Positions 13,601 through 28,600 of a stretch of 64,000 nt of DNA are shown piece after piece. The notes under the pieces were generated by a model that was given only the letters and a program-made list of their open reading frames with translations, ran no database searches and was not told the DNA's origin. How positions within the stretch are numbered: the stretch's first letter is position 1; the number at the start of each line of letters is the position of its first letter. Where the stretch lies: the NCBI GenBank assembly GCA_958510825.1, contig OY294047.1, positions 45,801,365-45,865,364 of the forward strand, given 5' to 3'. Made by a program: the position numbers and the translations under genes. Source of the DNA: Brachypterus glaber (Eukaryota > Arthropoda > Insecta > Coleoptera > Kateretidae).

Positions 13601-16600
13601 AATGGAAATTGATTGAAAATATAAGTTATTGACGTTGAAAAACCACATCAATACATCAGTTTCAAACTGTTATATCTTGAAACCAGGCCAATTCAACAAG
13701 AAGTCATGCTTAGATAGCACCCAATATACCCGGGATACCTGGGCCCGGAACGGCTGTTCATGTTCTCACAATGTCGCATGTCCCGGGACATTCATAGTAT
13801 ATCCTATTGCGTATGTACTGTAAATATACTGTTTTGTATATCCTACGGATATCGTATGGATGTACGGATAAAGTCCTATACTCATCGACTGCTAATATAA
13901 GACCTACTAATAATTGGTGCATAAATAACTATTATTTGGCCATGTAACTTTACATCTATGGGTATGTGAGAATTTTTACTCTCATAAAAAGTTGTCAGGG
14001 CCGGTAAAAAGTAAAGCGATTTATAGGGTTGCTATATTTGGCATTGAATAAACATCGGTAAGCTTAATTAATCCTATATAACAAGATATTACTAACTAGG
14101 TCAGTTTTCCGTTGTAAATCAAAATACCGGGTGTTTCCGGTATAAAGGATCAAACGAACAACAATTTTTTTTTTGTCTTAAAGTAAAAGGATTATCCTTA
14201 AATTACTAGTTTACGAATAATTTAAAAGCAACCAGTTTTAAAATTGCAAACGACAATTTTATCTTGTTGGTTTGACAAAAAACACTCTTGGAGTAAAAAC
14301 ACATTGGTTTTCTTTCAAATCATGTGATTTTGTTTTACTGCATTTTTTCTTTGAGTGTTGCTTTTTTTAACCCTTTTCAGTCAGAATTATTTTTTAGCGC
14401 ATTACTAAGCCCCCAATTCCACAAAAAAACAACAAAGTTAATTCTAACTATAGTCCGTCCAACTATGCAAGATAGTAGTTTAAAATTTCCGCGATTTTTA
14501 AGCTAATGACTCGTACCTTTTTACATATAAAATATTGTGACATTTTTTGTCTATGACAATGATTGGCGGTCGTTAAAGCTAATAAAAGAAAAGAAAGTTA
14601 CATAAAAAAAATGGTTATACTTAATTTTATTTTGTATGGTATTGAAAAAGGTACTTTTTTGGTTTATTCTTCATACACTCACACTAAATTAGCATATTTT
14701 ACATATTGTACAAACGTAAATTATATTGAACACAAGAAAAACGTCAAATTTTTAGGTTACAATTACAACTTAAGGCCTATCCAGAGGCTCGCATAACAAC
14801 CATTACAAGATACATGACGACACATCAAGCCAATCCTGGCATCGCATTCCTATGTACTATGCTTGTTATGCGAGTCTTTGGATAGGCCCTTTCCAGGAAA
14901 ACAGTACCGACATCTGTTAAATTTTTGAGACACTACCCTTACTATCTTGCATAACTGGACGGACTACCTATATAATTACACTTTTAAACACGTTAAACAC
15001 TATTTTCTAAAATCGTACTTTTATAAGAGTGAGTTTTGAAAGCGCCTTAAAAAAATTATGGATGGATGGAAACAAAACTAGTTTTAAAAGTTGAGGTACA
15101 TGTTTGGGATACCCAAACAGTAAATAACTTCATACATTCAATAACTTTAATAAGTCCACATATATAGAAAGCCAAAAAAACGTTGATTGTCAATAGATGA
15201 AACACCTGGTATAGCATAAATTTTGATTTATTATGATAGTTACAGATTTTTGGTCGATACATTACTTTGGTGATTAAAATCGACGAATAAAAACCTTCAT
15301 ATTTTAATTACATAATTATTCTGTAGTTAACATTCCTTTAGTTATTGCTCAAAGGAACAGAGGACCTTGCATATAAAAAGTAGTTTGAAATTTTCCGGAT
15401 GTTTGCAACTTAATTATCTAGTTCCGGTTCGAGAAGCCGAGTGTGTCAGATACGACAGGATCAGTCTGTGAAACTCAAAGACTCAACCAAAAGGAACTAA
15501 GAGATCTCCCCTAGGCCAATATCCTGACCTTTATTGAAAGGACGGGCAGGTTCAAGGAGGACTCAAATTAGTAAATGGCTGGGATTGCCTGGGGTGACAA
15601 AAAGGGCCAGAAGTGGCCTAGTTGTTCGGCTTTGGCCAACTCAAAAATTTACTACTACTTTACTACTCCGGTTCGAGTTCCGGTTCTTATAATATACAGG
15701 ATAATTCATAAATAAGAAAAAACCTCCAAAAATATGAAAAAGCATTGGTACGGAAATAAAAATTTTGTTTATTTATTTTTTTTGATATTCGATTTTTATC
15801 TATGTAGTACTAAATTTGACTGATTTATTATTCAATTAACAAATAAATTATAAATTAATCAAAAATATTTATATTTTTACTAGTTTAAAGCAGACGTTTC
15901 TAGAATCTATATCTAAAAAATATAAAATAATTCTGCAAAACGCACACAGTTGAATAGTTTTGTTTTTAATTATTTTGGGCCATTAAAAAAAAATCCAATC
16001 TACCAAGTTCTTACATATTATTGTCGACATTATTACATATATACACAAAAAAGGATTTTTTGAACCAATGACACGTGTCTTTTGATATGTTTAGTTATAT
16101 TCTCTTGTTTCAAGGCCAACCAAAGTCAATGTCCTTAAATGAAGAGCGCGGATGTTTTAAGTAAGGTATATTTTTCGTCAGAATTGTATTCTCGTCGTTT
16201 GGACTTTTAGCATAAAAAACACCAAACAAACGAAAAAACAAAAAAAAAACAAAGAATTAGGTCATGGGACGTCGGACATGAAAATAGCCACATCGAATAT
16301 TTATTTAACAGTTCGGATTTTTGGCATTCATCAATTTATACAGGAATAACTGTACTGAATATTTAGTTACAAATGGATAGGAACAAGGTGTTTTATACCA
16401 CGGAGCACTGAAAAAAATTACGTTCTTGGCTCAAAGTAGTCAACACTCTTGGCAGTTATTCTTTCAGCCAAAAATATGTGTATCTTCAAACAAAAGTATT
16501 TATCTTGTCCCAAGAAAAATGTCGCTTTTGAAATATTTTTAAAATTCTCTTGGGCATGGCGCATTTAAGGCAAAAACCATTTATCTTGTTTTAAGATTTT

Positions 16601-19600
16601 TAAAAATTAAATAATTTTAAATACTTTGGCCCAAGAATTTTTCTTTTGAGACAAGACCACTTGCATTTTACACAAGATCAAAGAATTTTAAGTTAAAAAA
16701 TTAGAAAGATCTTGGCAAGTGAATTATATTTTCATGTTAAGAGAAGGCGCTTTTGGACGTATTCAAGAGTGCGAAGCATTTGGCCTAATTTCATATGCCA
16801 TTACCCCATTACCGCAAACGATCCTTTTTTTCAGTGAGTGATTCTACAACTAAAATTTCGGTGCTCTTCTTCAAAATAACCATTCCATTTTTTAGCCAGC
16901 GTTCTATGTTACAAATGTACTTTAATTTTTGTTAAAAACACCATATTTCTAAAGTCAAGTACTTTAATATTTAAGGACGGAAATTAAAGTAAAATTGTAT
17001 AGGATAATAACTTCAGATTTCCTATCCAGTTGTAACTGAATGTTCAGTTTACTTTTTACAGTGTACCTATCATTATAAATTCACGAATACCAAAATTCCG
17101 ACCTTTATTTATAACGTATGTATATTATTATGCAACAATGATTTGCAAAAAACCTGATTGCTACAATATAAAGGTCAGTCAATATACAGGGTGTTCCGTG
17201 AGGAAAGGGAAATATTTTAAGGATGTATTCTAGAGGTCAAAATAAGAAAAAAGTTCTTATAAACAAATGTCCAAAAACGACTCGTAAGGGAGCTACGCCC
17301 CTTTAAAGGGGTCCCAAAATTTCGATTTTTTATTAATAACTTCGGAACCCTTTGTGTTATAGCATCGAGATTTAGCACGTGATCTATGCTTTATAAAGCC
17401 TATCAGCCAATGGTATTTGCATGTAGTTACTTTAACCAGGGGCGTCCGTAATGGGGGGTCTTATCACTTTTTTGCCCAAAACTTCTTCTGCTCAACTTTT
17501 TTGGGTTTATTTTTGGAATATTATAACCAAGGTAAAAACACATAAAAAAGGTACTCTTGTTGTAATACCATAGGATTAACTGTTTTCGAAAAATATACAA
17601 TTAAAGGCAAACTTACACCTTTCTAGAACCAAAAATTAAAACTAAAATGTTAAAAAACCAGAATTTTAATTTTGCAGTGCGATTCTACATCAAAAGCTAA
17701 GAAAAAAAGTTTTATACATGTAGGTTCAAAAATCGATTTTAAAGGTACCATCACCCTTCAAAAATTTTAGAGACCATAACTCCTTTAGCATTGATTTTTG
17801 GAATTACCTGTATACAAACTTTTTTTCTTAGTTTTTGGTGTACAGTTAACCTACACCATTGAAATTTTGGTTTTCAACAATTTGGTGTTTAATTTTTGGT
17901 TCTTGAAACTTGTAATTTTGCCTTTAATTGTATTTTTCTCGAAAACGGTTAATCCTAAAGTATTTTAGCAAGAGTACCTTTTTAATGTGTTTGTACCTAA
18001 AGAATACTATTCCAATAATAAACCCACAAAAAACTTTAACAGAAAAAGGTTTGGGGCAAAAAAGTGATCAGACCCCTCTTGTCGCACGCCCCTGGTTTAA
18101 GTGACTACATGCAAATACCATTGGCTAATAGGCCTTATTAAGAATAGATCACATGCAAAATCTTGTTGCTATAACACAAAAAGTTTCTAAGTTATTAATT
18201 AAAAATTAAATTTTTGGTACCCCATTTGAAGGGGCGTAGCTCCCTTATGAGCCGTTTGTGGACATATGTTTATGGGAACTTTTTTTCTTATTTTGACCTA
18301 TAGAACATATTCTTTAAATATTTCCCTTTCCTCACGGAACACCCTGTATTGTGTTACTATTAGTATAAGATTTTATATGAATTATTTGTTCACCCACCTA
18401 ATTTTTTTTCAGCAATACACCTAAACTAAAAACTATTTTTTTATTTTTACGGGTGGAAACACCCAAACTTTTTTGTAATTTTATTTTTGGAATTTGATTC
18501 CTTAGGTCAAAATATATAAAAAAGGTACTCTTGTTGCAATACTGTAGGATTAACCGTTTTCGAGAAAAATCAATTTGAAGGTAAAATTTCACGGTTCGAG
18601 GGCGAAAAATTAAATACTAAAACGTTGAAAACCGAAAGTTCAATGATGCAAGGTATGTACTAACTAAGAAAAAAACTCTTATACAGGTACTTCCAAAAAT
18701 CAATCCTAAGGGAGCTGTGGTCTCCTAAAAATGCACCATTTTTAAAGGGCCATACTAGCTTTAAAAACGATTTTTCGACCTACATGTATCGAAACTTTTT
18801 TCTTAGTTTTTGATATAGAATGTATGTATCATTGAAATTTCGGGTTTCAACATTTTAGTATTTAATTTTTCATCCTCGAACTGTGAAATTTCACCTTCAA
18901 ATGAATTTTTATTGAAAACGGTTAATCCAACAGTATTACAACAAGAGTACCTTATTAATGTATTTTGACCTGAGGAATCATATTTCAAAAATAAAATTAG
19001 AAAAAAGTTACACAGAAAAAAGTTTGGGGTAAAAAACTGATGAGCCCCCTCTCGTTTCGCACACCCCTGGTTAAAATAAGTACATGAAAATAACATACGA
19101 AGATGGGCCTTATTAAGATTAGTTTACGTGCAAAACTTTATTGCTTTATCTCAAAGGGTTTCTAAGTTATTAAATAAAAACAGATTTTTTTAGCCACGTT
19201 CAAAGGGGCTTAGCTCCCTTACGACGCATTTTTAGAAATATGTTTATAGGAACTTTTTTCATATTTTCCAATTTAGAATCACCCCTTAAAATTAATGACA
19301 CTAGTAAAATTTCAATCATAGGTACAGTAGGTTGGGCTAAATGTGACACCCAGGGTAATTGTGGCATGTCCTGTTATAATTCGTCTAAACAAGTTTAAAT
19401 CCAATCGAAATTTGACGCGGAATATTTAATAGTGTCAAAAACCTAATGCCAGGGTTGGATTGGATCTAAACTAGTTTAGAAGAATTATATCAGGACAAGT
19501 CACAATTACCCTGGATGTCACATTTAGCCCAACCTACTGTAATATTAATTTCAATTAATTTTTCTTTTAATAAATAATAACGGTACGGCCAGTAAAAACA

Positions 19601-22600
19601 ATCCGATAAAGCCAAAAAGAAAAACAAACGGATATGGTCCAAAAATACAGGAAAAGTGAATTCAATTTGATATCTTATTTTATAAACTTCCTCATTTTTC
19701 CACCCGTCTAGAAAAGGTACCCGTTTCACATTTTTGTTTTTGGTCTTGATTTTCCCAATTCTGACATTTCATTGGTGAAATTAGTTTAGGGTTAACAACC
19801 AAACCAAACCATCCATAACTTAACTAAATTAATTTATGTTTAAATGTATGCAGTAACTGCAATGCAATTCTATGTCAAAAATATTCATTCATAACCACGG
19901 GTCGGATCGCAGTAGCCATTACGGGGGGCATGCAAAAATTTGAATAAAAAAAACTCTTTTTTTCAAGTAAATAGACACTTTAAACTATTATAAAGAACTT
20001 TCACTTTCGGGTTTAGACCGTGTTAATGGATTTTCACTTTCCGACGTTTCGTCTCTTACTACTAGAGACATTTTCAGGGATTAATCTGAAACTAAGTTTC
20101 GAATCAACTTGTGTCACTATTTATGACGAGTTGTGGTTATTCACCCGTGACGAGGTTTTTCCTATCAAAGACTTCCATATTGCAGGTAAGTGGTAACCAG
20201 TGTCCCGATTGATATTGTTAGGATGCTTGATGATTTCTATCGATTCCCGTATCTTCCTTGGCATTTTTCTGTTTTCTGTTAATATTTGTTTTGTATCAGA
20301 CAAATTGATTTTATGACCTGTTTCATGTACATGTTCGGCTAGCTCATGCTCTTGAAGTCTTGTAGAAATTGAAATCATCAAGCATCCTAACAATATCAAT
20401 CGGGACACTGGTTACCACTTACCTGCAATATGGAAGTCTTTGATAGGAAAAACCTCGTCACGGGTGAATAACCACAACTCGTCATAAATAGTGACACAAG
20501 TTGATTCGAAACTTAGTTTCAGATTAATCCCTGAAGATGTCTCTAGTAGTAAGAGACGAAACGTCGGAAAGTGAAAATCCATTAACACGGTCTAAACCCG
20601 AAAGTGAAAGTTCTTTATATCTTAATGGCCGTTAAAGCTTAAAATCTAAAACTTTAAACTATTGTTCACCAAGCGGAATGTCATGTCGACGCTGTTAATA
20701 CTCAGTGAGTCACTTGGTCATGGTCATAGAGAAAGACTTTATTTATTTATTTTTTTTGAAAATTGTTTCCCTTTTCAAAAAACGAATAATTAATTAAAAA
20801 AAAAACAATACTTTTGTATAACTATTCGTTTTTTGAAAAGAGAAACAATTTTCAAAAAAAAGTCCTTCTCCAGGAGTCATGGACCACGACACTGAGTATT
20901 AACAGCGTCGACATGACATTCCGCTTGGTGAACAATAGTTTAAAGTGTCTACTTGAAAAAAGAGTTTTTTTTAATTCTAATTTTTGCATGCCCCCGGTAA
21001 TGACTACTTCAATCCGACCCGTTGTTCATAACACTATTTAAAAATAAGTTTATAATATGTTATTTTATTTTGATCAGGTATTTATTTATAATAAAAACCT
21101 GATTGACCGAGCCTAGCTAATAATAATATAAACTTTCACTTTTACTAAATCATTTCAAGTTTATAATAATTGTCAAATTTGCCCATTCATATTCAGATTG
21201 TTGTGTAAATATTTAATTCACGAATGTAAACCCAGAAAATACCTGGCTTAGGAAAAAACTGTCCCCTTTAACAGTTTAAATAACATACTTGGCCCTTAAA
21301 TTATTAATTAACTGAAAAAGGCAATCGGCGCCAGTGAGGTTTGAACTCACGATCATTAGCTCAGTGTCAATGCTATATCGATGCCTTAGACCGCTGAGAT
21401 AATCTCCCATGCTACAATTAGACTAATACACCAGTTAAAGAAGCTGTTAATACCTGAAATACAATTTTAAAATTTTGGCAATATCTTCCTTAACTTTTTT
21501 AAAATTTTATTTCGGGGTTTAACCGTTTGTTTAACTGGTATAGGAAATGCGCCTAATTTCGGATGGTTTCCAAATTTCGGATAGTAGTGTATTTAAGATA
21601 CTGCCTGCAAAGGTAAACAGAAACCTACTTTTATGTGAAGCCAAAAGTCAAACTAAATCCGTCCTGTAATATGATAACGGTAGAGCTTCTCCCCTTTAAA
21701 TGGCAGCACAAATCGTTTATATTGCAAATGGCAGTTTTGTGCTCAGTTGCATTATTATGCTTGTTTATTTTATAAATAATCGTTATAAAAGTTCGTGATT
21801 CTGTCTTGGGTAAGTTATGATGTTAGTTAAGTTGATCCACTATTCATAATTAAGCAATTTGAAAACGTAAACATTCTACAAATTTCTAATCTAAAAAGCA
21901 GAAAGTTGCCTAATTAGACCATTTTTGTGCATTTGATTCCCAATTTCGGATATCCGCAAGGTAATTATTATTCAGGATAACCAACCATTAATTATTATTT
22001 TTATAATGATACAACAAACTAAGATAAATAATTTTGAAAAAACGAAAATTTCTTAAGATACTAAGATATTCGAAATTGGGAATCTAAAATTATAGTTCCT
22101 ATAGTATTTCGTAGAAAATCGCTTAATGATTAAATTACGTATTAAGTGTGAAGGAATAACAAGAAACATAAGCAATGGGATCCAGATCTACTCTTGAAAA
22201 ATTTTTTTCGGATATGTCCGAAATTAGGAGCCCTTTTTCAAATGCACAAAAATGCGCTGATTTTTTTTTAACCGTGTTTTTTGGAAAAAATAAACTGTAA
22301 TAAAATTGCTTTTATAATAAATCATGGTTCGCTATAATAAGTTGTATCTGGTTATATAAAAAAAAAAATATCAAAAAGTAATACCGAGTATTAAATATTG
22401 AGTACATTGTAAATGGTATTCGAAATTAGGCGACTTTCCTCTATATTAGTCCAATTGTAGCATACATCAATTTTTTGACACGAAAATGTCTCTTTACAGA
22501 GAGCCAAAAAGCATAAAAAAAATCGGCCGGAAAAATATTTTTTTTTACCGGGTTATAACTATAGGTACTACATCTATAGCTCAAAGAGTTCTAAAGTAAT

Positions 22601-25600
22601 CGTACTGATAAATTAATGTTCAACTTTGTGCATACTATAATGGACTAGTCAGTGTGTATGCCTGGCAATAGAAAAAGAATAGTGTACAACTCCGTTTAAA
22701 AGTAGATTTGCAAACCTTGATTATAGCTTATATTATTATATAAAGTTGACTCGAAAGTTGATGTCAATAACCTAAATTAATATTACGTCATATAAAACAA
22801 TATACACAAAAACTGATGACATACATACTTGATCTCCAAAACAGGGAAACATTTGGCAAGACGATCAATTCTTGACAGACTCAAGGTCAAGCGCATTTTC
22901 CTAGTCACCGATCGGTTTTCCACAACCCCATTGGTCGGAAATTGTGCATATTAACTTTCCTCGGTGACGTCACTCTGCTCATCGACCGAATTTCCATTGC
23001 GGAGGTGTGGCGCACGTGCGCGACATCACGACATCATAGAAACACAGAATTTTATATGTACGTTTGTCAGAAAGGACCTAGGGGGCTAACTAAAGTGAAT
23101 AGACCCATTGGTGAGATAAAACGTGACGTAGGTCAAAAAAGTCCAAACTAAATATCATGAATTTCCCAACTTTTTACCCAAAAAAAAGCTTTACCAATGA
23201 CAGAAAATTTTGATGAAAAAAAAAAGTTTTACTAAAAAAAAGTCTTCGCCTCTACCAATTTATCAACTTTACTAATCAATTTTTCCAATTATTCTACCAA
23301 TTTTCTAACACAATGTCACTCAAATTTCCCAACTATTTTCCAGCTCGAGAGTTGATTTTTCCAACTCGAGCTTGGTTGGGGGCGCCCCCTCCTCCCCCCA
23401 TGGTGTCATCCCTGAAGGCTTCCACTGTAAATACAAACAAAACCCTTTTCAGCGTGAGTTCAAATTAAATGTCAAGGTGACCTTCTCTTCTAGAATTTTC
23501 ACGTCTAGAACGCGCGTCGCGTTCTGGAAAATACAGAAAAACTTAAAAAATAAAAAGGAAATTTGTGTTTTGTAATATATATTTTTATTAGTGTTTTTTG
23601 AATACTACTTGGTGCGCGATAATGAAAATGAACAATGATTTCCTGAAATATTTACTCCCTGTCTCGCCTGCAGTAAGTTTTAAATTATTTTTTATTTTTT
23701 ATAATTTAAATGATTTTTTTTATTACTTATTTATTTAGCAATGTCGTAAGCAAATTCTTTTTAGTGGTGATAATAAAAGTCAAACCATAATCTCTTGGTA
23801 AGGGATAACAAATTTTAATATTTTAAATTACACCAAAATTAGTGTTAAATTTATTAACAATTGGGTTTAGGTTTGTGTTAAGAACTTGATACTTTCTTCC
23901 CAAAATACCCTCGACCACTTTAACCACTCCCAATCAACTCTACGTATACATTTTAGTAGGAAACTTGTTGCATATGGTTTTAAATAGTTTTTAAAGTACT
24001 TTAACGTGGTTACATAAAAATAGCCATAATAAAACTTTTATTTTCTTAAGGGTACGTTCAAGTAGAGGAAAGTCGCCTAATTACGGATACCATTTACAAT
24101 GTATTCAATATTTAATACTCGGAGTTACTTTTTGATATTTTTTTTTATATAACCAGATACAACTTATTATAGCGAACCATGATTTATTATAAAAGCAATT
24201 TTATTACAGTTTATTTTTTCCAAAAAACACGGTTAAAAAAAATCAGCGCATTTTAGTGCATTTGAAAAAGGGCTCCTAATTTCGGACATATCCGAAAAAA
24301 AATTTTCAAGAGTAGATCTGGATCCCATTGCTTATGTTTCTTGTTATTCCTTCACATTTAAGACGTAATTTAATCATTAAGCGATTTTCTACGAAATACT
24401 ATAGGAACTATAATTTTAGATTCCCAATTTCGAATATCTTAGTATTTTAGGTATTTTTCGTTTTTTCAAAATTGTTTATCTTAGTTTGTTGTATCATTAT
24501 AAAAATAATAATTAATGGTTGGTTATCCTGAATAATAATTACCTTGCGGATATCCGAAATTGGGAATCAAATGCACAAAAATGGTCTATCCGAAATTAGG
24601 CAACTTTCTGCTTTTTAGATTAGAAATTTGTAGAATGTTTACGTTTTCAAATTGCTTAATTATGAATAGTGGATCAACTTAACTAACATCATAACTTACC
24701 CAAGACAGAATCACGAACTTTTATAACGATTATTTATAAAATAAACAAGCATAATAATGCAACTGAGCACAAAACTGCCATTTGCAATATAAACGATTTG
24801 TGCTGCCATTTAAAGGGGAGAAGCTCTACCGTTATCATATTACAGGACGGATTTAGTTGGACTTTTGGCTTCACATAAAAGTAGGTTTCTGTTTATCTTT
24901 GCAGACAGTATCTTAAATACACTACTATCCGAAATTTGGAAACCATCCGAAATTAGGCGCATTTCCTCTATTACGTAACGCACCTAGTGGGGGGGGGGGG
25001 TTGGGGGTCATTTTGGAGTGTCACGCCCATGTTAATGGTATAGGAAAATAGCGTTACAGGGGGGGAGGGATTCAAAATGACCAAAATTTGCGTTACGTAA
25101 TACTTGAACGTTTCCTAATGCAGAAGAGAACATCCAACTAACTACCTAAATTTTTGCTTCTCAATAAATATTGCAAATATGTCGGCCATGTGGGATCCTA
25201 CACTTTATTTTTTGTTAAATTTCAAGACATTTTAAATATATGTCGGCCATATTGGGTCTGCCATTTTGTAAAAATAAATTTTGACTTAAAATTCGAAATC
25301 AACGAACCAAAAAACCCCCATACTTTAAGTGTTGTTATTCCAAGACAATTTTAAATATTTGTCGGCCATATTGGATCCGCCATTTTGTGAAAATACATCT
25401 TGATTAAAGATTTGGAACTAGCAACATCAAAAACCCCCAACAACGCACCTTTAGGGTTTTGGCCATGTTATTTTGATTTTGCCTCACTGTGCTACAGATT
25501 GTACTTTGTACCTACATTATTTCGTTTTTTTTTATAGTATATTCAAGTTCAATATGAAGTAGAAGTAAATAAAAAAATCGCGCACGCGGCAGCTGGCGCG

Positions 25601-28600
25601 TGGTTTCATTGGTTGAAACACTCGAATGTTGCGAGAGTAGGGATGTAGAAAATTAAACAAGTCAGTACTTGCGATGAAGCGTACAATGCATTGCAATGGA
25701 CCGTTGATGAAGCGTACAATGCATTGCAATGGACCGTTATACAGAAATATTTTGTTTCCAGTCCTATTCTGTCACTAAATCCGTTGTTGTCACATGCGTT
25801 TGTTTAGACTGCATTTTGAAGTTGAATATACTATAAATCCGTCCGTTGGTGTCACATGCGTTTGTTTACAGTTACCGCATTTTGAAGTTGAATATACTAT
25901 AGTTTTTTAACATGCCTACCCAATTTTAATATCAAATTATTCTAATTTATACTATTCGTATAGCTTTATTTTATATTGCGCTTCAAATTGTAAATTAATT
26001 AACTAATATAGGGGAGATGCGGGTAACGGTACCTGACTGTACCAAGAGTTGATTGTAAAAGTTGAAATCATCATACGGCAAGTATTTTTGTATTTTCTTG
26101 CCTATTAATGCAATGCCTATTTAATAAAATCGTTCCACTAATAATTGAAATATTTAGAATTATCTTGTATAATAATTTCATTTTATTTTAACTAATAATA
26201 TCTCACCCAAAGGGCCAAAGTTATAAAAACCAAAAAGCCAAAAATTTAAATTTCTCATGATAATAATTTGTCGAAACATGGAATTTTGTATCGCCTATTC
26301 CAATTGCGTGATAAAGATGCATCTTTTGACGCCTCGATCGTTAAAATCAGCTCAATAGTTTAGGCTCCAGAGGGAAACAAACAAACGAACATACAACAAA
26401 AAAAAAAAACAATAACTTGAGATAAACTTACAAAATTGAAAAATAATCTTCTCATTCTATAAAAAATCCTGTTAAAATAGTTAAATGTGCTCCAACTTGC
26501 CCCTATTACCCCTAAAATATTTCAGATAATATCAGAATTAAATATTAACCCCCAGTATTAATAGGGATTAAAATCTTAAGTAAAAAGGTGTGACAATCGG
26601 TTCACTAACCCATTAGGTATCGCAAAGCTCAAAGGTTTTAGATAATATTTTTTATAATAAAAATTGAAATCATTTATTTAACTAGTATTTGAAAAATAAT
26701 ATTAAATACTCGATTAAATATTGTTCTTTGGGATTATTAATATAAGGAAATCAAGTCTAGAGTTCCTTGATGCTTTTTTAACATACAAAATAACTGTATT
26801 TTACTTTCCCCAAGGAAAGTCTTGCGTTAGTAAAAATATTTTCAAAAAATAAAAAATTTTATTGTGTTTTTTTACGTTCTGCCGATTTTTTTTAAAGCAT
26901 TAATAGGTTTTACAAGGGAGGCATTGAAATCTTGAATTTTACATCATATCATTTTGACAAGAGGTTTTAAAAGTTGGGTTAAGCTTTTGACAAAAACCGT
27001 CTAGGCTAAAATACAGTAAGTACTAGATTTTTTGTTAGTTTTTTGAATTGTACTATTTAAATTATTCTTATAATGCTTTATAATTAAAAAAGTTATGTAA
27101 ATTATTTTTTCGATAATTTTTATTCTACTAATTTTAGTTTTTAGAAAAAAAAAAATAAAAGCGGATACTGTGTTTTTGCTTTGATATGTTTTGAATTTTA
27201 CAAATAAATAACCTTACTTTAAAAATTAATTCTTACATATCAAACTAAATCAAACTATGTTGTAAAATGTACGATTTCAATGCCCACCGTGATAAACCTA
27301 TTAATTTTTAAAAAATTTCGGATGCGTTTCTCGACGTTTTATATCCAAAAAAGATAATTTCAGTCAAAAAAATTTTTCTGTCGGTCGGTCGGTGACATTT
27401 GTGACCACGAGAACGCTTTGAGCTAAAGACTTTTTACAGAGAAAAGTATTATTTTGTTGGCAGCAGTATTTTACAGTGTTATACTAGTGTGGCATTAAAA
27501 ATACAAAATATTTATTGTAATTAATTACAAAAATATTGAAAATAAAATATCCCAAATCTAGTATAAAAAACTACAAGAAGATATTATTTTTGGCTATTAT
27601 TTGAACTCATATTTAAAAAATCGTTTTTTATTTTGTTTTTGCTAATAACTTACGGTTTTATACAAAATGTAAAAAAGCCTTTTTTATAATATTAGGTGTA
27701 AATGTGCCCTTTTAATATGAAACATTTCAATTTGCAGTTTTCACAGAATTAAAATACAATAGGTTGCGATTTTAAATACTTTTCTAGGTATTTTGTTTGA
27801 ACAAAGATTGTAATTTTTATTTCAATATTTGATAACGGATTAACTGTAATAATATTTGGAAATTTTTATATCGCCGAGAAAATAAATTGGCATATCGTAT
27901 ATACCGGGTGTTCCAGAATTAAGATCTCGCTTAGTAACTGGAAAATCCCGCCAAAAATGTTGATCAGAAATTTCGTTCTTAAGTTATCGAGTACACAAAA
28001 AAATTTGAAACGTATTTTTGAAAGTTAATGAAGTAGAGTCAAATTCAGAGCCTGCCTGCAAACACCGTGTATAATGATTTCAATCATTTCGTGGAAATAG
28101 CAATGTTTGCATAATATTATTAATAATAAAATATTAATAATAATATAATATTATTAATAATAAAATATTAATAATATTATAGTTAATAATAATTACTTAA
28201 GTCAATACTACTAACATATTTTTGTGATTAATTATATCTTGTGCAAGCAAATAAAAACAAAAATCATACAATTTAAAAAGATCAAAAGATCTTCTGTGCA
28301 TATCTGGGAAATTACAAAGGTATGTGTGTTATGGAAGGTCGAGAATCTTGACTAATGATTTCATAATTTCTTAAATAACATTCAAAATATCATGGTAAAA
28401 TATTCAATTAACTTATACCAGTTTAATTGGTAATGCCTACACTAAAAAAATTACGTTCTTGGCTCAAAGTAGTCAGCACACTTGGCAGTTATTCTTTTAG
28501 CTTAAAAGATGTGTATCTTCAAATAAAAGTATTTATCTTGTCCCAAGAAAAGTGTCGATTTTAAAATATCTTTAAAATTCTCTTGGACCTGGCGCATTTG

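Larger units (their letters stand above)
19990..20650. mobile_element. Penelope-like element remnant with inverted arms and 13-bp target duplication
   Basis: The insert is flanked by identical 13-bp sequences ACTTTAAACTATT (19977-19989 and 20651-20663). It consists of two inverted arms of about 230 bp (20000-20234 and 20369-20618) around a unique centre. Each arm end holds a hammerhead-like motif. On the - strand the middle encodes the C-terminal region of a Penelope protein. The insertion interrupts an older foldback element. Confidence 0.8.
19885..21032. repeat. Foldback element interrupted by the Penelope insertion
   Basis: The left arm phrases ACGGGTCGGATC and GGGGGGCATGCAAAAAT recur inverted at 20985-21025 (ATTTTTGCATGCCCCC, ATCCGACCCGT). 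Inner phrases flank an A/T-rich loop near 20790. The Penelope remnant sits in its left half. Confidence 0.75.

Noticed and set aside
21541..24968. One giant foldback element enclosing exon 1B
   Set aside because: Each 0.9-kb arm has its own inverted ends and TA duplications, and the right one is cleanly inserted in another MITE, so they are two independent insertions.
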